Positions 1 through 9,280 of a stretch of 64,000 bases of DNA are shown here, in pieces (position 1 is the first letter of the stretch; every line of letters begins with the position of its first letter). This DNA is from Methylobacterium sp. W2. GTDB taxonomy: Bacteria > Pseudomonadota > Alphaproteobacteria > Rhizobiales > Beijerinckiaceae. The stretch lies in assembly GCF_020662345.1 (NCBI RefSeq), contig NZ_VMOA01000004.1:1-64000 (forward strand). Reading direction: 5' to 3'. A program made the position numbers and the translations under genes. Below the pieces are notes generated by a model, which was given only the letters and a program-made list of their open reading frames with translations, was not told where the DNA came from and made no database searches.

Positions 1-61
1 CGGACATCGTCATGGGGGAGGGATGTCCCATCCCTCCCGTCCATCGTCAATCGAGGCGCGC

Positions 62-340
62 TCAATCTTTGCCCACCGACATGAGCAGGCGCTCGGTCTT
101 GGCATCCTCGATCCGGTTGACCATGCGGCGGCCCTCATGGACGTCGCGGATGGTCTTGGTGGCGGTGATGCAGGACTGGACCAGCATGATCGTGCCCATA
201 GCAAGGTAGCCCTTGATCCAGATGTCCATGGGCATGAACAGGATGCCGAGCCCGACCATCGCCGCCGAGCCGATGAAGGAGGCGTAGGTGAAGGTGACCC
301 AGGCACCGGAATGCTGAGTGGTCTCGTTGTTGATGGTCAT
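62..340 (-). CDS. YiaA/YiaB-family inner membrane protein
   Basis: A short protein of about 92 residues with two hydrophobic segments: roughly residues 13-35 (WVTFTYASFIGSAAMVGLGI) and 40-62 (GYLAMGTIMLVQSCITAT), followed by a charged tail. This two-helix layout and the W-x-x-F-x-Y-A-S-F start fit the YiaA/YiaB two-helix domain family, whose biochemical role is not established. I chose the ATG at 340 because GAGGA lies about 8 bases upstream; an in-frame start further upstream (394) has no such site. It lies downstream of pspA on the same strand, about 200 bases away, and this PspA/YiaA neighbourhood suggests a shared role in envelope stress. That role is inference. Confidence 0.8.
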   Translation of the reverse strand: MTINNETTQHSGAWVTFTYASFIGSAAMVGLGILFMPMDIWIKGYLAMGTIMLVQSCITATKTIRDVHEGRRMVNRIEDAKTERLLMSVGKD

Positions 341-538
341 GATCGTGATCCTCGATGTGAGAGAGTTGAGCTGAATGGATTTTCTTCGAGTCATTGAAGA
401 TCGGCATGAATGTCGATCGAAGTGACGTCGGTGATTCTAGCGATCGATCCCCACCCCGCCTCATGCTGAGGTGGCGGGTGGGAGAATGATGCTCGCGGCG
501 ACTTGGCCTGATGTCGTAGGGCCGCGTCACATGGGCTT

Positions 539-1219
539 TCACGCAGCGCGCGCCTCGACCTTGCGCCGCAGACAGTCGAGTACGGCACCGCCGCTCGGGC
601 GGGTGCTCGAGCCGAAGCCTTCGCGCTCGAGCCGTTCGGCGATGGAGAGACCGGGCTCGGTCTCGGCGAGCGCCGCCTCCGTGTCGGCGGCCTCGGTCTG
701 GAGGGCACGCAATCGGCTCAATGTCGCCTCAGCCTCCTTCAACGTCGCCCGCTCGCTCGGGTTGGCCTGAACGCCGAGTCGTCGGGCCGCCTCCGCGGCG
801 GCGGCGATGCGGCGTCCGCGCTCCAGCTCGCTCTGCCGGCGCGTGGCGTCGGCGACGACGGAGCGGATGCGGGCGACTTCGCGGGCGAATCTCGAGCGCG
901 CCTCGCCGATGGCATCGCGTTCGGCTTCGAGCTCCGCAATGGCCTCCGCCGCCTCGGTGGCCAGCTCTTCGCGTCCCGCCGCCAACGCCGCCAGGGCACG
1001 CTCTTCGAGATCCGCCGCGCGGGCCTCCACCTCGGCGAAACGCCGCTCTTCCGCCTTGTCACCGGCGACAGCGGCAGCAAGGGCCTGCCGGCTGCGCTCC
1101 AGCGAGACCCGCGTCTCACGGATCTGCTGATCGAGGATGAGCAGGGCGTGGCGATCGATGACCTCTTCCTCGGCCCGGGCGGCCGCGCCGCGGGCGAGGA
1201 GCCGAAACAGTTTAAGCAT
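539..1219 (-). CDS. pspA: PspA/IM30-family phage shock protein
   Basis: A 226-residue protein, almost entirely charged and Ala/Glu/Arg-rich with heptad-like spacing, predicted as a long coiled coil from about residue 15 to 185. The start MLKLFRLLARGAAARAEE is an amphipathic helix typical of PspA/IM30 proteins, which bind stressed inner membranes and form ESCRT-III-like assemblies. The C-terminal 40 residues (GLSIAERLEREGFG and following) are a non-helical tail. No pspB, pspC or pspF gene is nearby, so control is unlikely to be the enterobacterial PspF type; an array of operator-like half sites sits just upstream at 1237-1309. The gene precedes the YiaA-like gene on the same strand. Family assignment is good; the physiological trigger is unknown. 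Confidence 0.8.
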   Translation of the reverse strand: MLKLFRLLARGAAARAEEEVIDRHALLILDQQIRETRVSLERSRQALAAAVAGDKAEERRFAEVEARAADLEERALAALAAGREELATEAAEAIAELEAERDAIGEARSRFAREVARIRSVVADATRRQSELERGRRIAAAAEAARRLGVQANPSERATLKEAEATLSRLRALQTEAADTEAALAETEPGLSIAERLEREGFGSSTRPSGGAVLDCLRRKVEARAA

Positions 1220-1236
1220 GGTGTGCCTCCGGCGTT

Positions 1237-1309
1237 TGAACGCTGTTCACACTCATGCTGTCGCCGATATATGCACGCCGTTCAAGTGCTGAACTGCACA
1301 CCGTTCAAA
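1237..1309. promoter_or_regulatory. Operator-like array of GTTCA/TGAAC half sites upstream of pspA
   Basis: Five copies of TGAAC or its complement GTTCA occur in 73 bases: 1237-1241, 1245-1249, 1280-1284, 1290-1294 and 1303-1307. The first two form a perfect palindrome, TGAAC-gct-GTTCA, between the likely promoter and the pspA start. TGCACGCCGTTCAAG (1272-1286) and TGCACACCGTTCAAA (1295-1309) are near-identical direct repeats with a 23-base period. A TATATC-like -10 for pspA (minus strand) lies at about 1266-1271. This is the expected look of a repressor-controlled promoter; the regulator is not in the window. Confidence 0.5.
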
Positions 1310-1316
1310 GCGTGGG

Positions 1317-1775
1317 TTACGGGATCGAGCCGATCTGCCTGAGTCCCTCGCCGAGGATCATCGCCGCCGCCACGGCGATGTTGAGCGAGCGCATACTCTC
1401 ACGGATGGGAATGACGATCCTGGCATCGGCCGCCTCGTGGACGGAAGCGGGGACGCCCGCCGATTCCCGGCCCAGCAGGATGCAATCGCCGGGGAGGAAG
1501 GCGAAGGCGGTGTAGGGCAGGGCGCCGGCGGTGGTGGCGAGGACGAGCCTTGTCGCGGTCTCGGCCCGCCACTGCGAGAAGGCGGCCCAGGAGCGATGCC
1601 TCGTGATCGCCACATGGTCGAGATAATCGAGGCCCGATCGGCGCAGGTGACGGTCCGAAACGTCGAACCCCGCCGGCTCGATGATGTCGACGGCGACGTC
1701 GAGGCACGCCGCCATCCGCAGGATCGTCCCCGTATTCTGGGGAATGTCGGGCTGGTAGAGGGCGAGACGGAGCAT
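1317..1775 (-). CDS. trmL: tRNA (cytidine(34)-2'-O)-methyltransferase TrmL
   Basis: SPOUT-superfamily RNA 2'-O-methyltransferase that modifies the wobble nucleotide of tRNA-Leu isoacceptors using S-adenosylmethionine. The protein begins LRLALYQPDIPQNTGTILR, the typical TrmL first strand and N-T-G motif, and ends with the knot motifs LLGRESAGVP and IPIRESMRSLNIAVAAA that form the SAM pocket. I placed the start at the ATG at 1775, giving 152 residues, close to the E. coli protein; an in-frame ATG six codons upstream (1793) is possible and neither has a convincing ribosome binding site. It is divergent from the ABC transporter gene that follows. Confidence 0.9.
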   Translation of the reverse strand: MLRLALYQPDIPQNTGTILRMAACLDVAVDIIEPAGFDVSDRHLRRSGLDYLDHVAITRHRSWAAFSQWRAETATRLVLATTAGALPYTAFAFLPGDCILLGRESAGVPASVHEAADARIVIPIRESMRSLNIAVAAAMILGEGLRQIGSIP

Positions 1776-1873
1776 CGGACCGGGCAGCTGCATTGCGTCT
1801 GCGGCATCGCCTCACGGTTGGCGGTCCGTCAAGGCCGACTACCTGAGACAGACCTCCAACACCGGACCAGACC

Positions 1874-3742
1874 ATGTTTCTCGATTGGCTCGAGCGCCGC
1901 ATCGATCCGTTCGCGTCCTTCGAAGACGGGCGGATGCCGCCGAAGACGGTGACGGGCTTTGCCGCCTTCTACCTAAAGCCGATGCGTGTCGCCCTGGTGC
2001 TGCTCTTCCTCGTGGCCATCGCGGCCGGAACGGTGGAAGCGTCGCTCTACCTGCTCATGGGCTGGTTCATCGATCTTCTGAACACGGCCGACCGTGCGAC
2101 GGTGCTGCAGGAGCACGGCTTCAAGATCGGTCTCGCGGCGATCCTGCTTCTCGTGGTGCGCCCCTTCACGGTCTGGCTGCACGAGGTGATGTCGAACCAG
2201 CTTCTCGTGCCGCAGGCGACCAACCAGGTCCGCTGGCGCACGCATCTCTACACCCTCGGCCACTCGCTCTCGTATTTCCAGGCGGATTTCGCCGGCCGGC
2301 TCGCCAACCGGGTCGTTCAGGTCGGCCCGGCCGTGCGCGAACTGGCCGTCGTCTTCATCGATACGCTGCTCTACGTGGCGATCTACGCCGTCACGGCGGT
2401 GGGCCTGTTCGGCTCCATCTCCCTCTGGATGGCCCTGCCCGTGGTGGTCTGGGTCGCCGCCTATTCAGCGCTGACCTGGTGGTTCGTGCCCCGCGCCCGC
2501 GCCCGCTCCCTCGTCACGGCCGATACGCGCTCCCTCCTGATCGGTCGTATCGTCGACAGCTACACCAACATCCTCACCGTGAAGCTCTTTGCCCGCGACC
2601 GCGAGGAGCGTGCCGCCGTCCGCGATGCCATCGACGTGCATACGGTCGCCCATCTCCACCAGTTCCGGCTCGTCACGACGACCACGACGCTGCTCGGCCT
2701 CCTCAACAGCGCGCTCATCGTCGCCACTGCCACGGCCTGCTTCGTCCTGTGGCGGCGGGGCGGCATGACCACCGGCGAGGCGGCGGCGGGCTTGGCCCTC
2801 ATCCTCCGCCTAATGGCGATGTCCGGTTGGGTGATGCAGACGGTGCGCGGCATCTTCGAGAATGTCGGTGTGATCCAAGAGAGCATGCAGACGATCTCGC
2901 GCCCGCACGGGATCGTCGACCGGCCCGACGCCCGCACCCTCGCCGTCGGCGGCGGCGACATCCGCTTCGACCGGGTCGGGTTCCGCTACGGCGACGGCAC
3001 GCCTGCCGTGATCGAGGATTTCGACCTGCATATCCGCCCAGGCGAGAAGGTCGGGCTGGTGGGCGTCAGCGGCGCTGGCAAGACGACCCTGACGGCTCTC
3101 CTGCTACGCCTGCACGACATCCAGAGCGGGCGAATCCTCATCGACGGTCAGGACATCGCCGGGGTCACGCAGGAATCCCTGCGCGGGGCCATCGCCATGG
3201 TCACCCAGGACACCTCGCTCCTGCATCGCTCAATCCGGGACAACATCGCCTACGGCCGGCCGGACGCGTCCATGGAGGAGATCCGGCGGGCGGCGCAGCT
3301 GGCCGAAGCCGATGCGTTCATCGCCGGCCTCGTCGACCACAAGGGCCGCACCGGCTACAACGCCCAGGTGGGCGAACGTGGCGTCAAGCTCTCCGGCGGC
3401 CAGCGTCAGCGCGTCGCCATCGCCCGCGTCATCCTGAAGAACGCGCCGATCCTGATCCTCGACGAGGCCACCTCGGCCCTGGACAGTCAGGTCGAGGCGG
3501 CAATCCAGGACAGTCTCGACACGCTCATGCAGGGCAAGACCGTGCTCGCCATCGCCCATCGGCTCTCCACCATCGCCGCCCTCGACAGGCTGATCGTGAT
3601 CGATGCCGGCCGCATCGTGGAGGAGGGGACGCATGCGGACCTGATCCGCAGCGGCGGCCTCTATGCGCGCCTCTGGGAGCGTCAGTCGGGCGGCTTCCTC
3701 GGCGACGTCTCCCCGACCCGCTACGAGGATGCGGCGGAATGA
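1874..3742 (+). CDS. ABC exporter, fused membrane and ATPase domains
   Basis: A 622-residue half-transporter of the ABCB/MsbA type. Residues about 35-310 hold the six-helix exporter membrane domain; the nucleotide-binding domain follows from about 355. Visible motifs are Walker A GVSGAGKTT (about 396), the signature LSGGQRQRVAIAR (about 505), Walker B ILILDEATSALD (about 523) and the H-loop AIAHR. It should act as a homodimer exporting a lipid or hydrophobic compound; the substrate cannot be read from sequence. Its stop overlaps the start of the MATE gene by four bases (ATGA), so the two exporters are very likely co-translated. Confidence 0.85.
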   Translation: MFLDWLERRIDPFASFEDGRMPPKTVTGFAAFYLKPMRVALVLLFLVAIAAGTVEASLYLLMGWFIDLLNTADRATVLQEHGFKIGLAAILLLVVRPFTVWLHEVMSNQLLVPQATNQVRWRTHLYTLGHSLSYFQADFAGRLANRVVQVGPAVRELAVVFIDTLLYVAIYAVTAVGLFGSISLWMALPVVVWVAAYSALTWWFVPRARARSLVTADTRSLLIGRIVDSYTNILTVKLFARDREERAAVRDAIDVHTVAHLHQFRLVTTTTTLLGLLNSALIVATATACFVLWRRGGMTTGEAAAGLALILRLMAMSGWVMQTVRGIFENVGVIQESMQTISRPHGIVDRPDARTLAVGGGDIRFDRVGFRYGDGTPAVIEDFDLHIRPGEKVGLVGVSGAGKTTLTALLLRLHDIQSGRILIDGQDIAGVTQESLRGAIAMVTQDTSLLHRSIRDNIAYGRPDASMEEIRRAAQLAEADAFIAGLVDHKGRTGYNAQVGERGVKLSGGQRQRVAIARVILKNAPILILDEATSALDSQVEAAIQDSLDTLMQGKTVLAIAHRLSTIAALDRLIVIDAGRIVEEGTHADLIRSGGLYARLWERQSGGFLGDVSPTRYEDAAE

Positions 3743-5151
3743 TCGCCCTCGATCTCACGGCCGGGGCAGCTGAGCGGCGGCGGCCCTCGCGCGGTCCGTG
3801 GCTCACTGAGCTGCGGGCGACGCTGGTGCTCGCCGCTCCGCTGATCCTCACCAACCTCGCGCAGCACGGCCTCGTCACCGCCGACGTGGTTCTGCTCGGG
3901 CAGCTCGGCGCGGAGCCGCTTGCGGCCGGCGCCCTGGCGACGAGCCTCTACTTCATCTTGTTCATTTGCGGGATCGGCCTCGCCTCGGCGGTCTCTCCCC
4001 TGATCGCGGGCGCGGTGGGCCGCGGCGATTCCGCCGATCACGACGTGCGCCGCATCGTGGGGGCCGGCCTCTGGGCCGTCACCATCGCGGTCCTCCCGGT
4101 GATGCTGGCGCTCTGGCACACCGAGCCCCTTCTGCTGGCCATGGGGCAGCAACAGAAGCTCGCCGAGGATGCCGGGCTCTACATGCGGGCCTTGCAATGG
4201 TCGATGTGGCCGGCCCTCGCCTTCATGGCCCTGCGCGCCAGCCTCTCCGCCCTGGAGCGGCCCGGCTGGCCACTGGCCATCAGCCTCGCGGCGCTGCCGG
4301 TGAATGTCGGGCTGGCGATCTGGCTCGCCTTCGAGGGGCCGGGGCTGCTCGGCCTCGGTCTAGTCGGCGTCGGGCTTGCCACCACGCTCGCCGCGTTTCT
4401 CTCCCTGGCCGCCCTTATCGGCGTGATGATGCTCGCGCCGTCTCTCCGGCGGCGGCGGCTCTTCTTCGGAGTCTGGCGCCCCAATGCCGGGCGCCTCGCG
4501 ACCATGTTCCGCCTCGGCCTGCCCATGGCGGCGACGGGTCTGGCCGAGGCGAGCCTGTTCGAGGCCGCCGTCCTCGGCATGGGTCTGTTCGGAACGGCGC
4601 CGCTTGCGGCCCATGCCGTGACGATCCAGATCGCCGCGATCTGCTTCATGGTGCCCAACGGTATCGGTCAGGCGGCCACGGTAAGAGTCGGGCGCGCCTT
4701 CGGGGCGGGAGACCGCACGGCCATGCGCCGGGCCGGCACCATCGCGATCCTCCTCGGCTTCGGCTTCATGAGCGCGTGCGCCCTCGCGCAGGTGACGCTG
4801 CCACGTTCACTCATCGGCCTCTTCCTCGACCTCGACGCTCCCGGCAATGCCGAGGTGATTCCCTATGCGATCACCTTCATTGGCTTTGCGGCACTCTTCG
4901 CCATGGCGGACGGCATCCAGTCGGTGGCGCTCGGCGCCCTGCGGGGAATGCAGGACACCCGCATTCCCATGGGCATCGCCCTGTTCGGCTACTGGATCGT
5001 CGGTATTCCGGCCGGCATCCTTGCGGCCTGGGGTCTCGGCTTCGGCGGTTCGGGGATCTGGATGGGGTTCTGCGCCGGTCTGGCGGTGGTCGCCGTGATG
5101 CTGGTGCGGCGCTGGCTGTCCCTCAGTGGCAACGTCATTGTGCGCCCGTGA
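3739..5151 (+). CDS. MATE-family efflux transporter
   Basis: A 470-residue integral membrane protein with about 12 hydrophobic segments and the two-fold repeat of MATE/NorM exporters, which expel cationic drugs and metabolites in exchange for Na+ or H+. It starts with a short cytoplasmic stretch and then RATLVLAAPLILTNLAQHG, the usual first helix; the second half begins near MFRLGLPMAATGLAEASLF. The start ATG at 3739 overlaps the ABC transporter stop. A frame that stays open far upstream inside the ABC gene is a GC-rich artefact. The pairing of an ABC and a MATE exporter in one operon is notable; substrate unknown. Confidence 0.88.
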   Translation: MIALDLTAGAAERRRPSRGPWLTELRATLVLAAPLILTNLAQHGLVTADVVLLGQLGAEPLAAGALATSLYFILFICGIGLASAVSPLIAGAVGRGDSADHDVRRIVGAGLWAVTIAVLPVMLALWHTEPLLLAMGQQQKLAEDAGLYMRALQWSMWPALAFMALRASLSALERPGWPLAISLAALPVNVGLAIWLAFEGPGLLGLGLVGVGLATTLAAFLSLAALIGVMMLAPSLRRRRLFFGVWRPNAGRLATMFRLGLPMAATGLAEASLFEAAVLGMGLFGTAPLAAHAVTIQIAAICFMVPNGIGQAATVRVGRAFGAGDRTAMRRAGTIAILLGFGFMSACALAQVTLPRSLIGLFLDLDAPGNAEVIPYAITFIGFAALFAMADGIQSVALGALRGMQDTRIPMGIALFGYWIVGIPAGILAAWGLGFGGSGIWMGFCAGLAVVAVMLVRRWLSLSGNVIVRP

Positions 5152-5392
5152 CGAATGCCGTTTGCCGTCACGGGCCTACTCTGGACAAATTCGCATCTGG
5201 CGTGCCAGACAACCGTGCCTCAGAAGGCTCGTCTCGGGTGACGCCCGGTCGCATTGCACCGCCCGGTGCAATCGTGTCTGCGTCAGCGCTGCGTGCTTCT
5301 TTCGAGCGCCTCTAATTGTCGGCGAACGGAAGCGGCGCGTCCTCGATCTGCGGGCGGCCCGAGCCGGCGCCATCCTGACCGGAGTGTCCATC

Positions 5393-5953
5393 TTGGCGAA
5401 CACCCCTCCCACATCAGGTCCCGACGGCTCCCGCCGCGACTTCCTGTTCCTGGCGACCGGTGCGGGCCTCGCCGTGGGTGCCGGTGCGTTGGCCTGGCCC
5501 TTCGTAGCGTCGATGGCGCCCGATGCGGAAGTGATCGCCGCCGGTGCCCCCCTCGAAGTGGATCTCACGCCGATCCAGGAGGGCCAGATCGTCAACGTGT
5601 TCTGGCGCGGCAAGCTGATCTTCGTACGGAACCGTTCCGAGAAGGAGATCAAGGAATCGGAGGATGTGAAGCTCAGCGAGCTCATGGACCCTCAGCCCGA
5701 TTCCGCCCGGGTTAAGGAAGGCCACGCCAAGTGGCTCGTGGTCTACGGCAACTGCACCCATCTCGGCTGCGTCCCGATCGGGCATCAGGGCCAGTACGAA
5801 GGCTGGTCCTGCCCCTGCCACGGCTCGCTCTACGACACCTCCGGCCGCGTGCGCCGTGGACCGGCGCCGACCAACCTGCCGGTTCCCCCCTACGCGTTCC
5901 TGAACGACACCAAGATCCGGATCGGCGAAGACGGCGGCAAGGCCGTCGCCTGA
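5393..5953 (+). CDS. petA: Ubiquinol-cytochrome c reductase iron-sulfur subunit (Rieske)
   Basis: Rieske [2Fe-2S] subunit of the cytochrome bc1 complex, passing electrons from ubiquinol to cytochrome c1. About 186 residues: a twin-arginine type anchor (SRRDFLFLATGAG, then a hydrophobic helix), a hinge, and a C-terminal Rieske fold. Cluster ligands are visible as C121-T-H123-L-G-C126 and C140-P-C142-H143-G-S, where Cys126 and Cys142 form the disulfide. I chose TTG at 5393 because GGAG lies 8 bases upstream and the resulting MANTPPT start fits the family; GTG at 5384 is the alternative. First gene of petABC; the 240 bases before it should hold the operon promoter. Confidence 0.95.
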   Translation: MANTPPTSGPDGSRRDFLFLATGAGLAVGAGALAWPFVASMAPDAEVIAAGAPLEVDLTPIQEGQIVNVFWRGKLIFVRNRSEKEIKESEDVKLSELMDPQPDSARVKEGHAKWLVVYGNCTHLGCVPIGHQGQYEGWSCPCHGSLYDTSGRVRRGPAPTNLPVPPYAFLNDTKIRIGEDGGKAVA

Positions 5954-6050
5954 TCTCGGGACCATCGCCCACGGGCGGTGAGGGAGGGGGTCCGGCGCGC
6001 AACGGCACGCGACGGATCAGAGCGAAACAGACTTCGAAGCGGGTAACCAC

Positions 6051-7334
6051 ATGAGCGGTCACGCCACCTACGTCCCCAAGAGTCGGATCGCCAAGTGGTT
6101 CGAATCGCGGCTGCCCATCGTCGGGCTGGTCCATTCGTCGTTCATCGCCTTCCCGGTCCCGCGGAACCTCAACTATTTCTGGACCTTCGGCGCCATCCTT
6201 ATGGCGATGCTGATGTCGCAGATCGTCACCGGCATCTGGCTGGCGATGCATTACGACCCTTCCGCCGGCAACGCCTTCAACTCCGTCGAGCACATCATGC
6301 GCGACGTGAATTACGGCTGGCTGCTGCGCTACATGCACGCCAACGGCGCCTCGATGTTCTTCGTCGCGGTCTACGTCCACATCTTCCGCGCGCTCTATTA
6401 CGGCTCGTACAAGGCCCCGCGCGAGGTGCTCTACATCCTGGGCGTCATCATCTACCTCCTGATGATGGCCACCGCTTTCCTCGGCTACACCCTGCCGTGG
6501 GGCCAGATGAGCTTCTGGGGCGCCACCGTCATCACCAACATCCTGGCCGCGATCCCGATCGTCGGCGACACGATCCAGAGCCTACTCTGGGGCGGCTATT
6601 CCGTCGGCAACCCGACGATCAACCGCTTCTTCTCGCTGCACTACCTGCTGCCCTTCATGATCCTCGGCGTCGTGGTGCTCCACGTCTGGGCGCTGCACGT
6701 CACCGGCCAGAACAACCCCACCGGCATCCCGATCAAGAGCGGCAAGGACGCGGTGCCGTTCACGCCCTACGCGACGATCAAGGACGTGTTCGCCGTCGTC
6801 GTGTTCTTCGTGTTCTTCGCCTACTGGATCTTCTACCAGCCGAACTACCTCGGGCACGCGGACAATTACGTCCCCGCCAACGCCTCGGTGACACCCGCCC
6901 ACATCGTGCCGGAATGGTACTTCCTGCCCTTCTACGCGATCCTGCGCGCGGTGCCGGACAAGCTCGGCGGCGTCATCCTGATGTTCAGCGCCGTCATCAT
7001 CCTGGCCTTCGCGCCATGGCTCGATACGTCGCGGGTCCGCTCGGCGAACTACCGCCCGATCTACCGTCAGTTCTTCTGGCTGTTCGTGGCCGTCTGCGTG
7101 ATACTCGGATGGCTTGGCGCCAAGCCGCCGGAAGGCGGCTACGTTCTCGCCTCGCGGATCTGCACTGCCTACTACTTCGCGCATTTCCTCATCGTGATGC
7201 CGCTGGTGGGGCTGTTCGAGACACCGAAAGCCATGCCGGGATCGATCCTGGAGAGCGTGACCGGACCGCATCCGCAATATGGCGGTTCGGGCATGCCAGC
7301 CGGTGCGGCCGCCGCGCCATCGTCGAAGGGTTGA
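6051..7334 (+). CDS. petB: Cytochrome b of the bc1 complex
   Basis: A 427-residue membrane protein with eight helices that carries hemes bL and bH and both quinone sites. The paired heme-ligand histidines are in [14 protein letters not shown] / [10 protein letters not shown] (helix B) and FSLHYLLPF / VVLHVWALH (helix D). The Qo-site PEWY motif appears as [15 protein letters not shown]. The length is that of a full-length bacterial cytochrome b, not the split b6/subunit IV form. It lies between petA and petC in the standard order and is followed 10 bases later by the petC start, so translational coupling is likely. Confidence 0.97.
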   Translation: MSGHATYVPKSRIAKWFESRLPIVGLVHSSFIAFPVPRNLNYFWTFGAILMAMLMSQIVTGIWLAMHYDPSAGNAFNSVEHIMRDVNYGWLLRYMHANGASMFFVAVYVHIFRALYYGSYKAPREVLYILGVIIYLLMMATAFLGYTLPWGQMSFWGATVITNILAAIPIVGDTIQSLLWGGYSVGNPTINRFFSLHYLLPFMILGVVVLHVWALHVTGQNNPTGIPIKSGKDAVPFTPYATIKDVFAVVVFFVFFAYWIFYQPNYLGHADNYVPANASVTPAHIVPEWYFLPFYAILRAVPDKLGGVILMFSAVIILAFAPWLDTSRVRSANYRPIYRQFFWLFVAVCVILGWLGAKPPEGGYVLASRICTAYYFAHFLIVMPLVGLFETPKAMPGSILESVTGPHPQYGGSGMPAGAAAAPSSKG

Positions 7335-7344
7335 GGTGCGGATC

Positions 7345-8253
7345 GTGAACAGCATGAACACCTCGCGCATCCTCGCCGCCACCCTCGTCGCGATCCTTCT
7401 CGGCTTGGCTTCGGCCGGCGCCGAGGACGGTCACGCCACGCCGAACCCGCCCCGCGAAAAGTGGAGCTTTGCCGGCGTCTTCGGCAAGTTCGACGAGGCC
7501 CAACTCCAGCGCGGCTTCCAGGTCTATCGCGAGGTCTGCTCCAACTGCCACAGCATGAGCCTGGTGAAGTTCCGCAACCTCGCCGAGAAGGGCGGGCCGG
7601 GCTTCACGGCGGGTCAGGTCAAGGCCCTTTCGGCCGAGTACAAGATCAAGGACGGCCCCAACGATTCCGGCGACATGTTCGAGCGGCCCGGCCGCCCGGC
7701 CGACGCCTTCCCGTCGCCCTTCCCGAACGAGAAGGCCGCCGCCGCTGCCAATGGCGGCAAGGCCCCGCCCGACTTTTCGGTCCTGGCGAAAGCCCGCACT
7801 TACGAGCGCGGCTTCCCGTACTTCATCTTCGATGCGATGCCCTTCATCGGCTATTCGGAGCAGGGCGTGGACTACATCCACGCACTCCTGAACGGCTACG
7901 AGGACGCTCCGAAGGGAATGGATGTCCCGGCGGGCACGAACTACAACAAGTATTATCCCGGCCATCTCATCGCGATGGCCAAGCCCCTGAGCGACGGCCA
8001 AGTGACCTACGCCAAGGGCGCCGACGGCAACCCCGTCGTTCCCGAGACGGCGGAGCAATACTCGCACGACGTGGCGGCGTTCATGTCCTGGGCGGCCGAG
8101 CCGCACATGGAGGCACGCAAGGCCCTGGGCTTCCGTGTGATCCTGTTCCTGATCATCCTGTCGGGCCTCCTCTACTATGTGAAGAAGAAGGTCTGGGCGG
8201 ATGTGGGCGGCGAGGCTCACGGTCTGCAGCCGGAGCTTCACAAGACGAGCTGA
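7345..8253 (+). CDS. petC: Cytochrome c1 of the bc1 complex
   Basis: A 302-residue membrane-anchored c-type cytochrome, third subunit of the bc1 complex. It has a Sec signal (RILAATLVAILLGLASAGA), heme-binding CSNCH in REVCSNCHSMS, the axial Met in HLIAMAKPLS, and a C-terminal anchor helix VILFLIILSGLLYYVKKK. The start was set at GTG 7345 because GAGG sits 8 bases upstream, overlapping the petB stop; ATG 7354, three codons later, is the alternative. petC is a separate gene here, not fused to cytochrome b as in Bradyrhizobium fbcH. A terminator-like hairpin follows at 8278. Confidence 0.95.
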   Translation: MNSMNTSRILAATLVAILLGLASAGAEDGHATPNPPREKWSFAGVFGKFDEAQLQRGFQVYREVCSNCHSMSLVKFRNLAEKGGPGFTAGQVKALSAEYKIKDGPNDSGDMFERPGRPADAFPSPFPNEKAAAAANGGKAPPDFSVLAKARTYERGFPYFIFDAMPFIGYSEQGVDYIHALLNGYEDAPKGMDVPAGTNYNKYYPGHLIAMAKPLSDGQVTYAKGADGNPVVPETAEQYSHDVAAFMSWAAEPHMEARKALGFRVILFLIILSGLLYYVKKKVWADVGGEAHGLQPELHKTS

Positions 8254-8277
8254 GCGCCTTAAAGGCGGATCACGAGG

Positions 8278-8305
8278 AACGGGCTCGCTGTCGCGGGCCC
8301 GTTTT
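8278..8305 (+). terminator. Terminator-like hairpin after petC
   Basis: AACGGGC (8278-8284) pairs with GCCCGTT (8297-8303), with a short inner stem, followed by TT; a plausible intrinsic terminator ending petABC before mtnP. Confidence 0.65.
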
Positions 8306-8363
8306 CGTTTCCACCATGACGGCGCGCCCGACGCGCCATCGCGACGACGACAGGAGATTCGGC

Positions 8364-9239
8364 ATGACCGCAGCAGTGCTCGGCGTGATGGGCGGATCCG
8401 GTGTCTACGATCTACCGGGCCTCGAAGACGTCCGCGAGGAGGCGATCGGTTCCCCCTGGGGAGAGCCCTCCGACTCGCTGCGGATCGGCCGGATCGGCGC
8501 GACCAAGGTCGTGTTCCTGGCCCGCCACGGACGCGGCCACCGGCTCTCTCCCTCCGGCATCAACTACCGCGCCAATATCGACGTGATGAAGCGGGCCGGC
8601 GTCACCGACCTCGTCTCGATCTCGGCCTGCGGTTCGTTCAGGAGCGAGCTTCATCCCGGCCTGTTCGTCCTCGTCGACCAGTTCGTCGATCGCACCCACG
8701 GCCGGGACTCCTCGTTCTTCGGCAATGGCTGCGTCGCCCATGTGCCCTTCGCCCATCCCGTCGGGCCGGCCCTCCAGGCGCGCATTGCCGCGGCCGCTGC
8801 GGCAGAGAACCTGCCGATCCATCGGGGCGGGACCTATGTCTGCATGGAAGGCCCGCAATTCTCGTCCTTTGCCGAATCGCGCACGTACAAGGGCCTCGGC
8901 TACGACGTGATCGGCATGACCAACATGCCCGAGGCCAAACTCGCCCGCGAAGCGGAGATCACCTTCGCTACCATCGCCATGGTGACGGATTTCGATTGTT
9001 GGCACCCGGGCCATGCCGATGTGGACGTGGCCTCCGTCGTCGCCGTCGCCCGCGCCAATGCGGACAAGGCGGCCCGCCTCGTGTCGCGGATCGCCCGCGA
9101 TTTCCCGGCGGAGCGGGAGGAGTGTCCCGCCGGCTCGCATCGTGCCCTCGACGGCGCGATCATGACGGCTCCGTCCCACCGCGATCCCGAATTGCTGGCC
9201 AAGCTCGATGCGGTGGCAGGCCGGGTCCTCTCCGCCTGA
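8364..9239 (+). CDS. mtnP: S-methyl-5'-thioadenosine phosphorylase
   Basis: A 291-residue purine nucleoside phosphorylase-family enzyme that splits methylthioadenosine to adenine and methylthioribose-1-phosphate, the first step of methionine salvage after polyamine synthesis. Typical motifs: MGGSGVYDLPGL at the N-terminus, the phosphate-site LARHGRGHRLSPS, INYRANI, and the substrate loop TYVCMEGPQFSSFAES / IGMTNMPEAKLAREAE. AGGAG seven bases upstream sets the start. It stands alone between the pet and his operons; no other methionine salvage gene is visible. The homospermidine synthase at the window end is a polyamine enzyme, but the two are 54 kb apart. Confidence 0.92.
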   Translation: MTAAVLGVMGGSGVYDLPGLEDVREEAIGSPWGEPSDSLRIGRIGATKVVFLARHGRGHRLSPSGINYRANIDVMKRAGVTDLVSISACGSFRSELHPGLFVLVDQFVDRTHGRDSSFFGNGCVAHVPFAHPVGPALQARIAAAAAAENLPIHRGGTYVCMEGPQFSSFAESRTYKGLGYDVIGMTNMPEAKLAREAEITFATIAMVTDFDCWHPGHADVDVASVVAVARANADKAARLVSRIARDFPAEREECPAGSHRALDGAIMTAPSHRDPELLAKLDAVAGRVLSA

Positions 9240-9262
9240 CCACGCAGGCATTCGATGGCAAG

Positions 9263-9280
9263 GCCTTCCCACGGGAAGGC
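9263..9280 (+). terminator. Hairpin downstream of mtnP
   Basis: GCCTTCC (9263-9269) and GGAAGGC (9274-9280) form a seven-pair stem with a four-base loop, 24 bases after the mtnP stop. There is no T-run, only ATTTGCC, so termination is uncertain. Confidence 0.4.
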
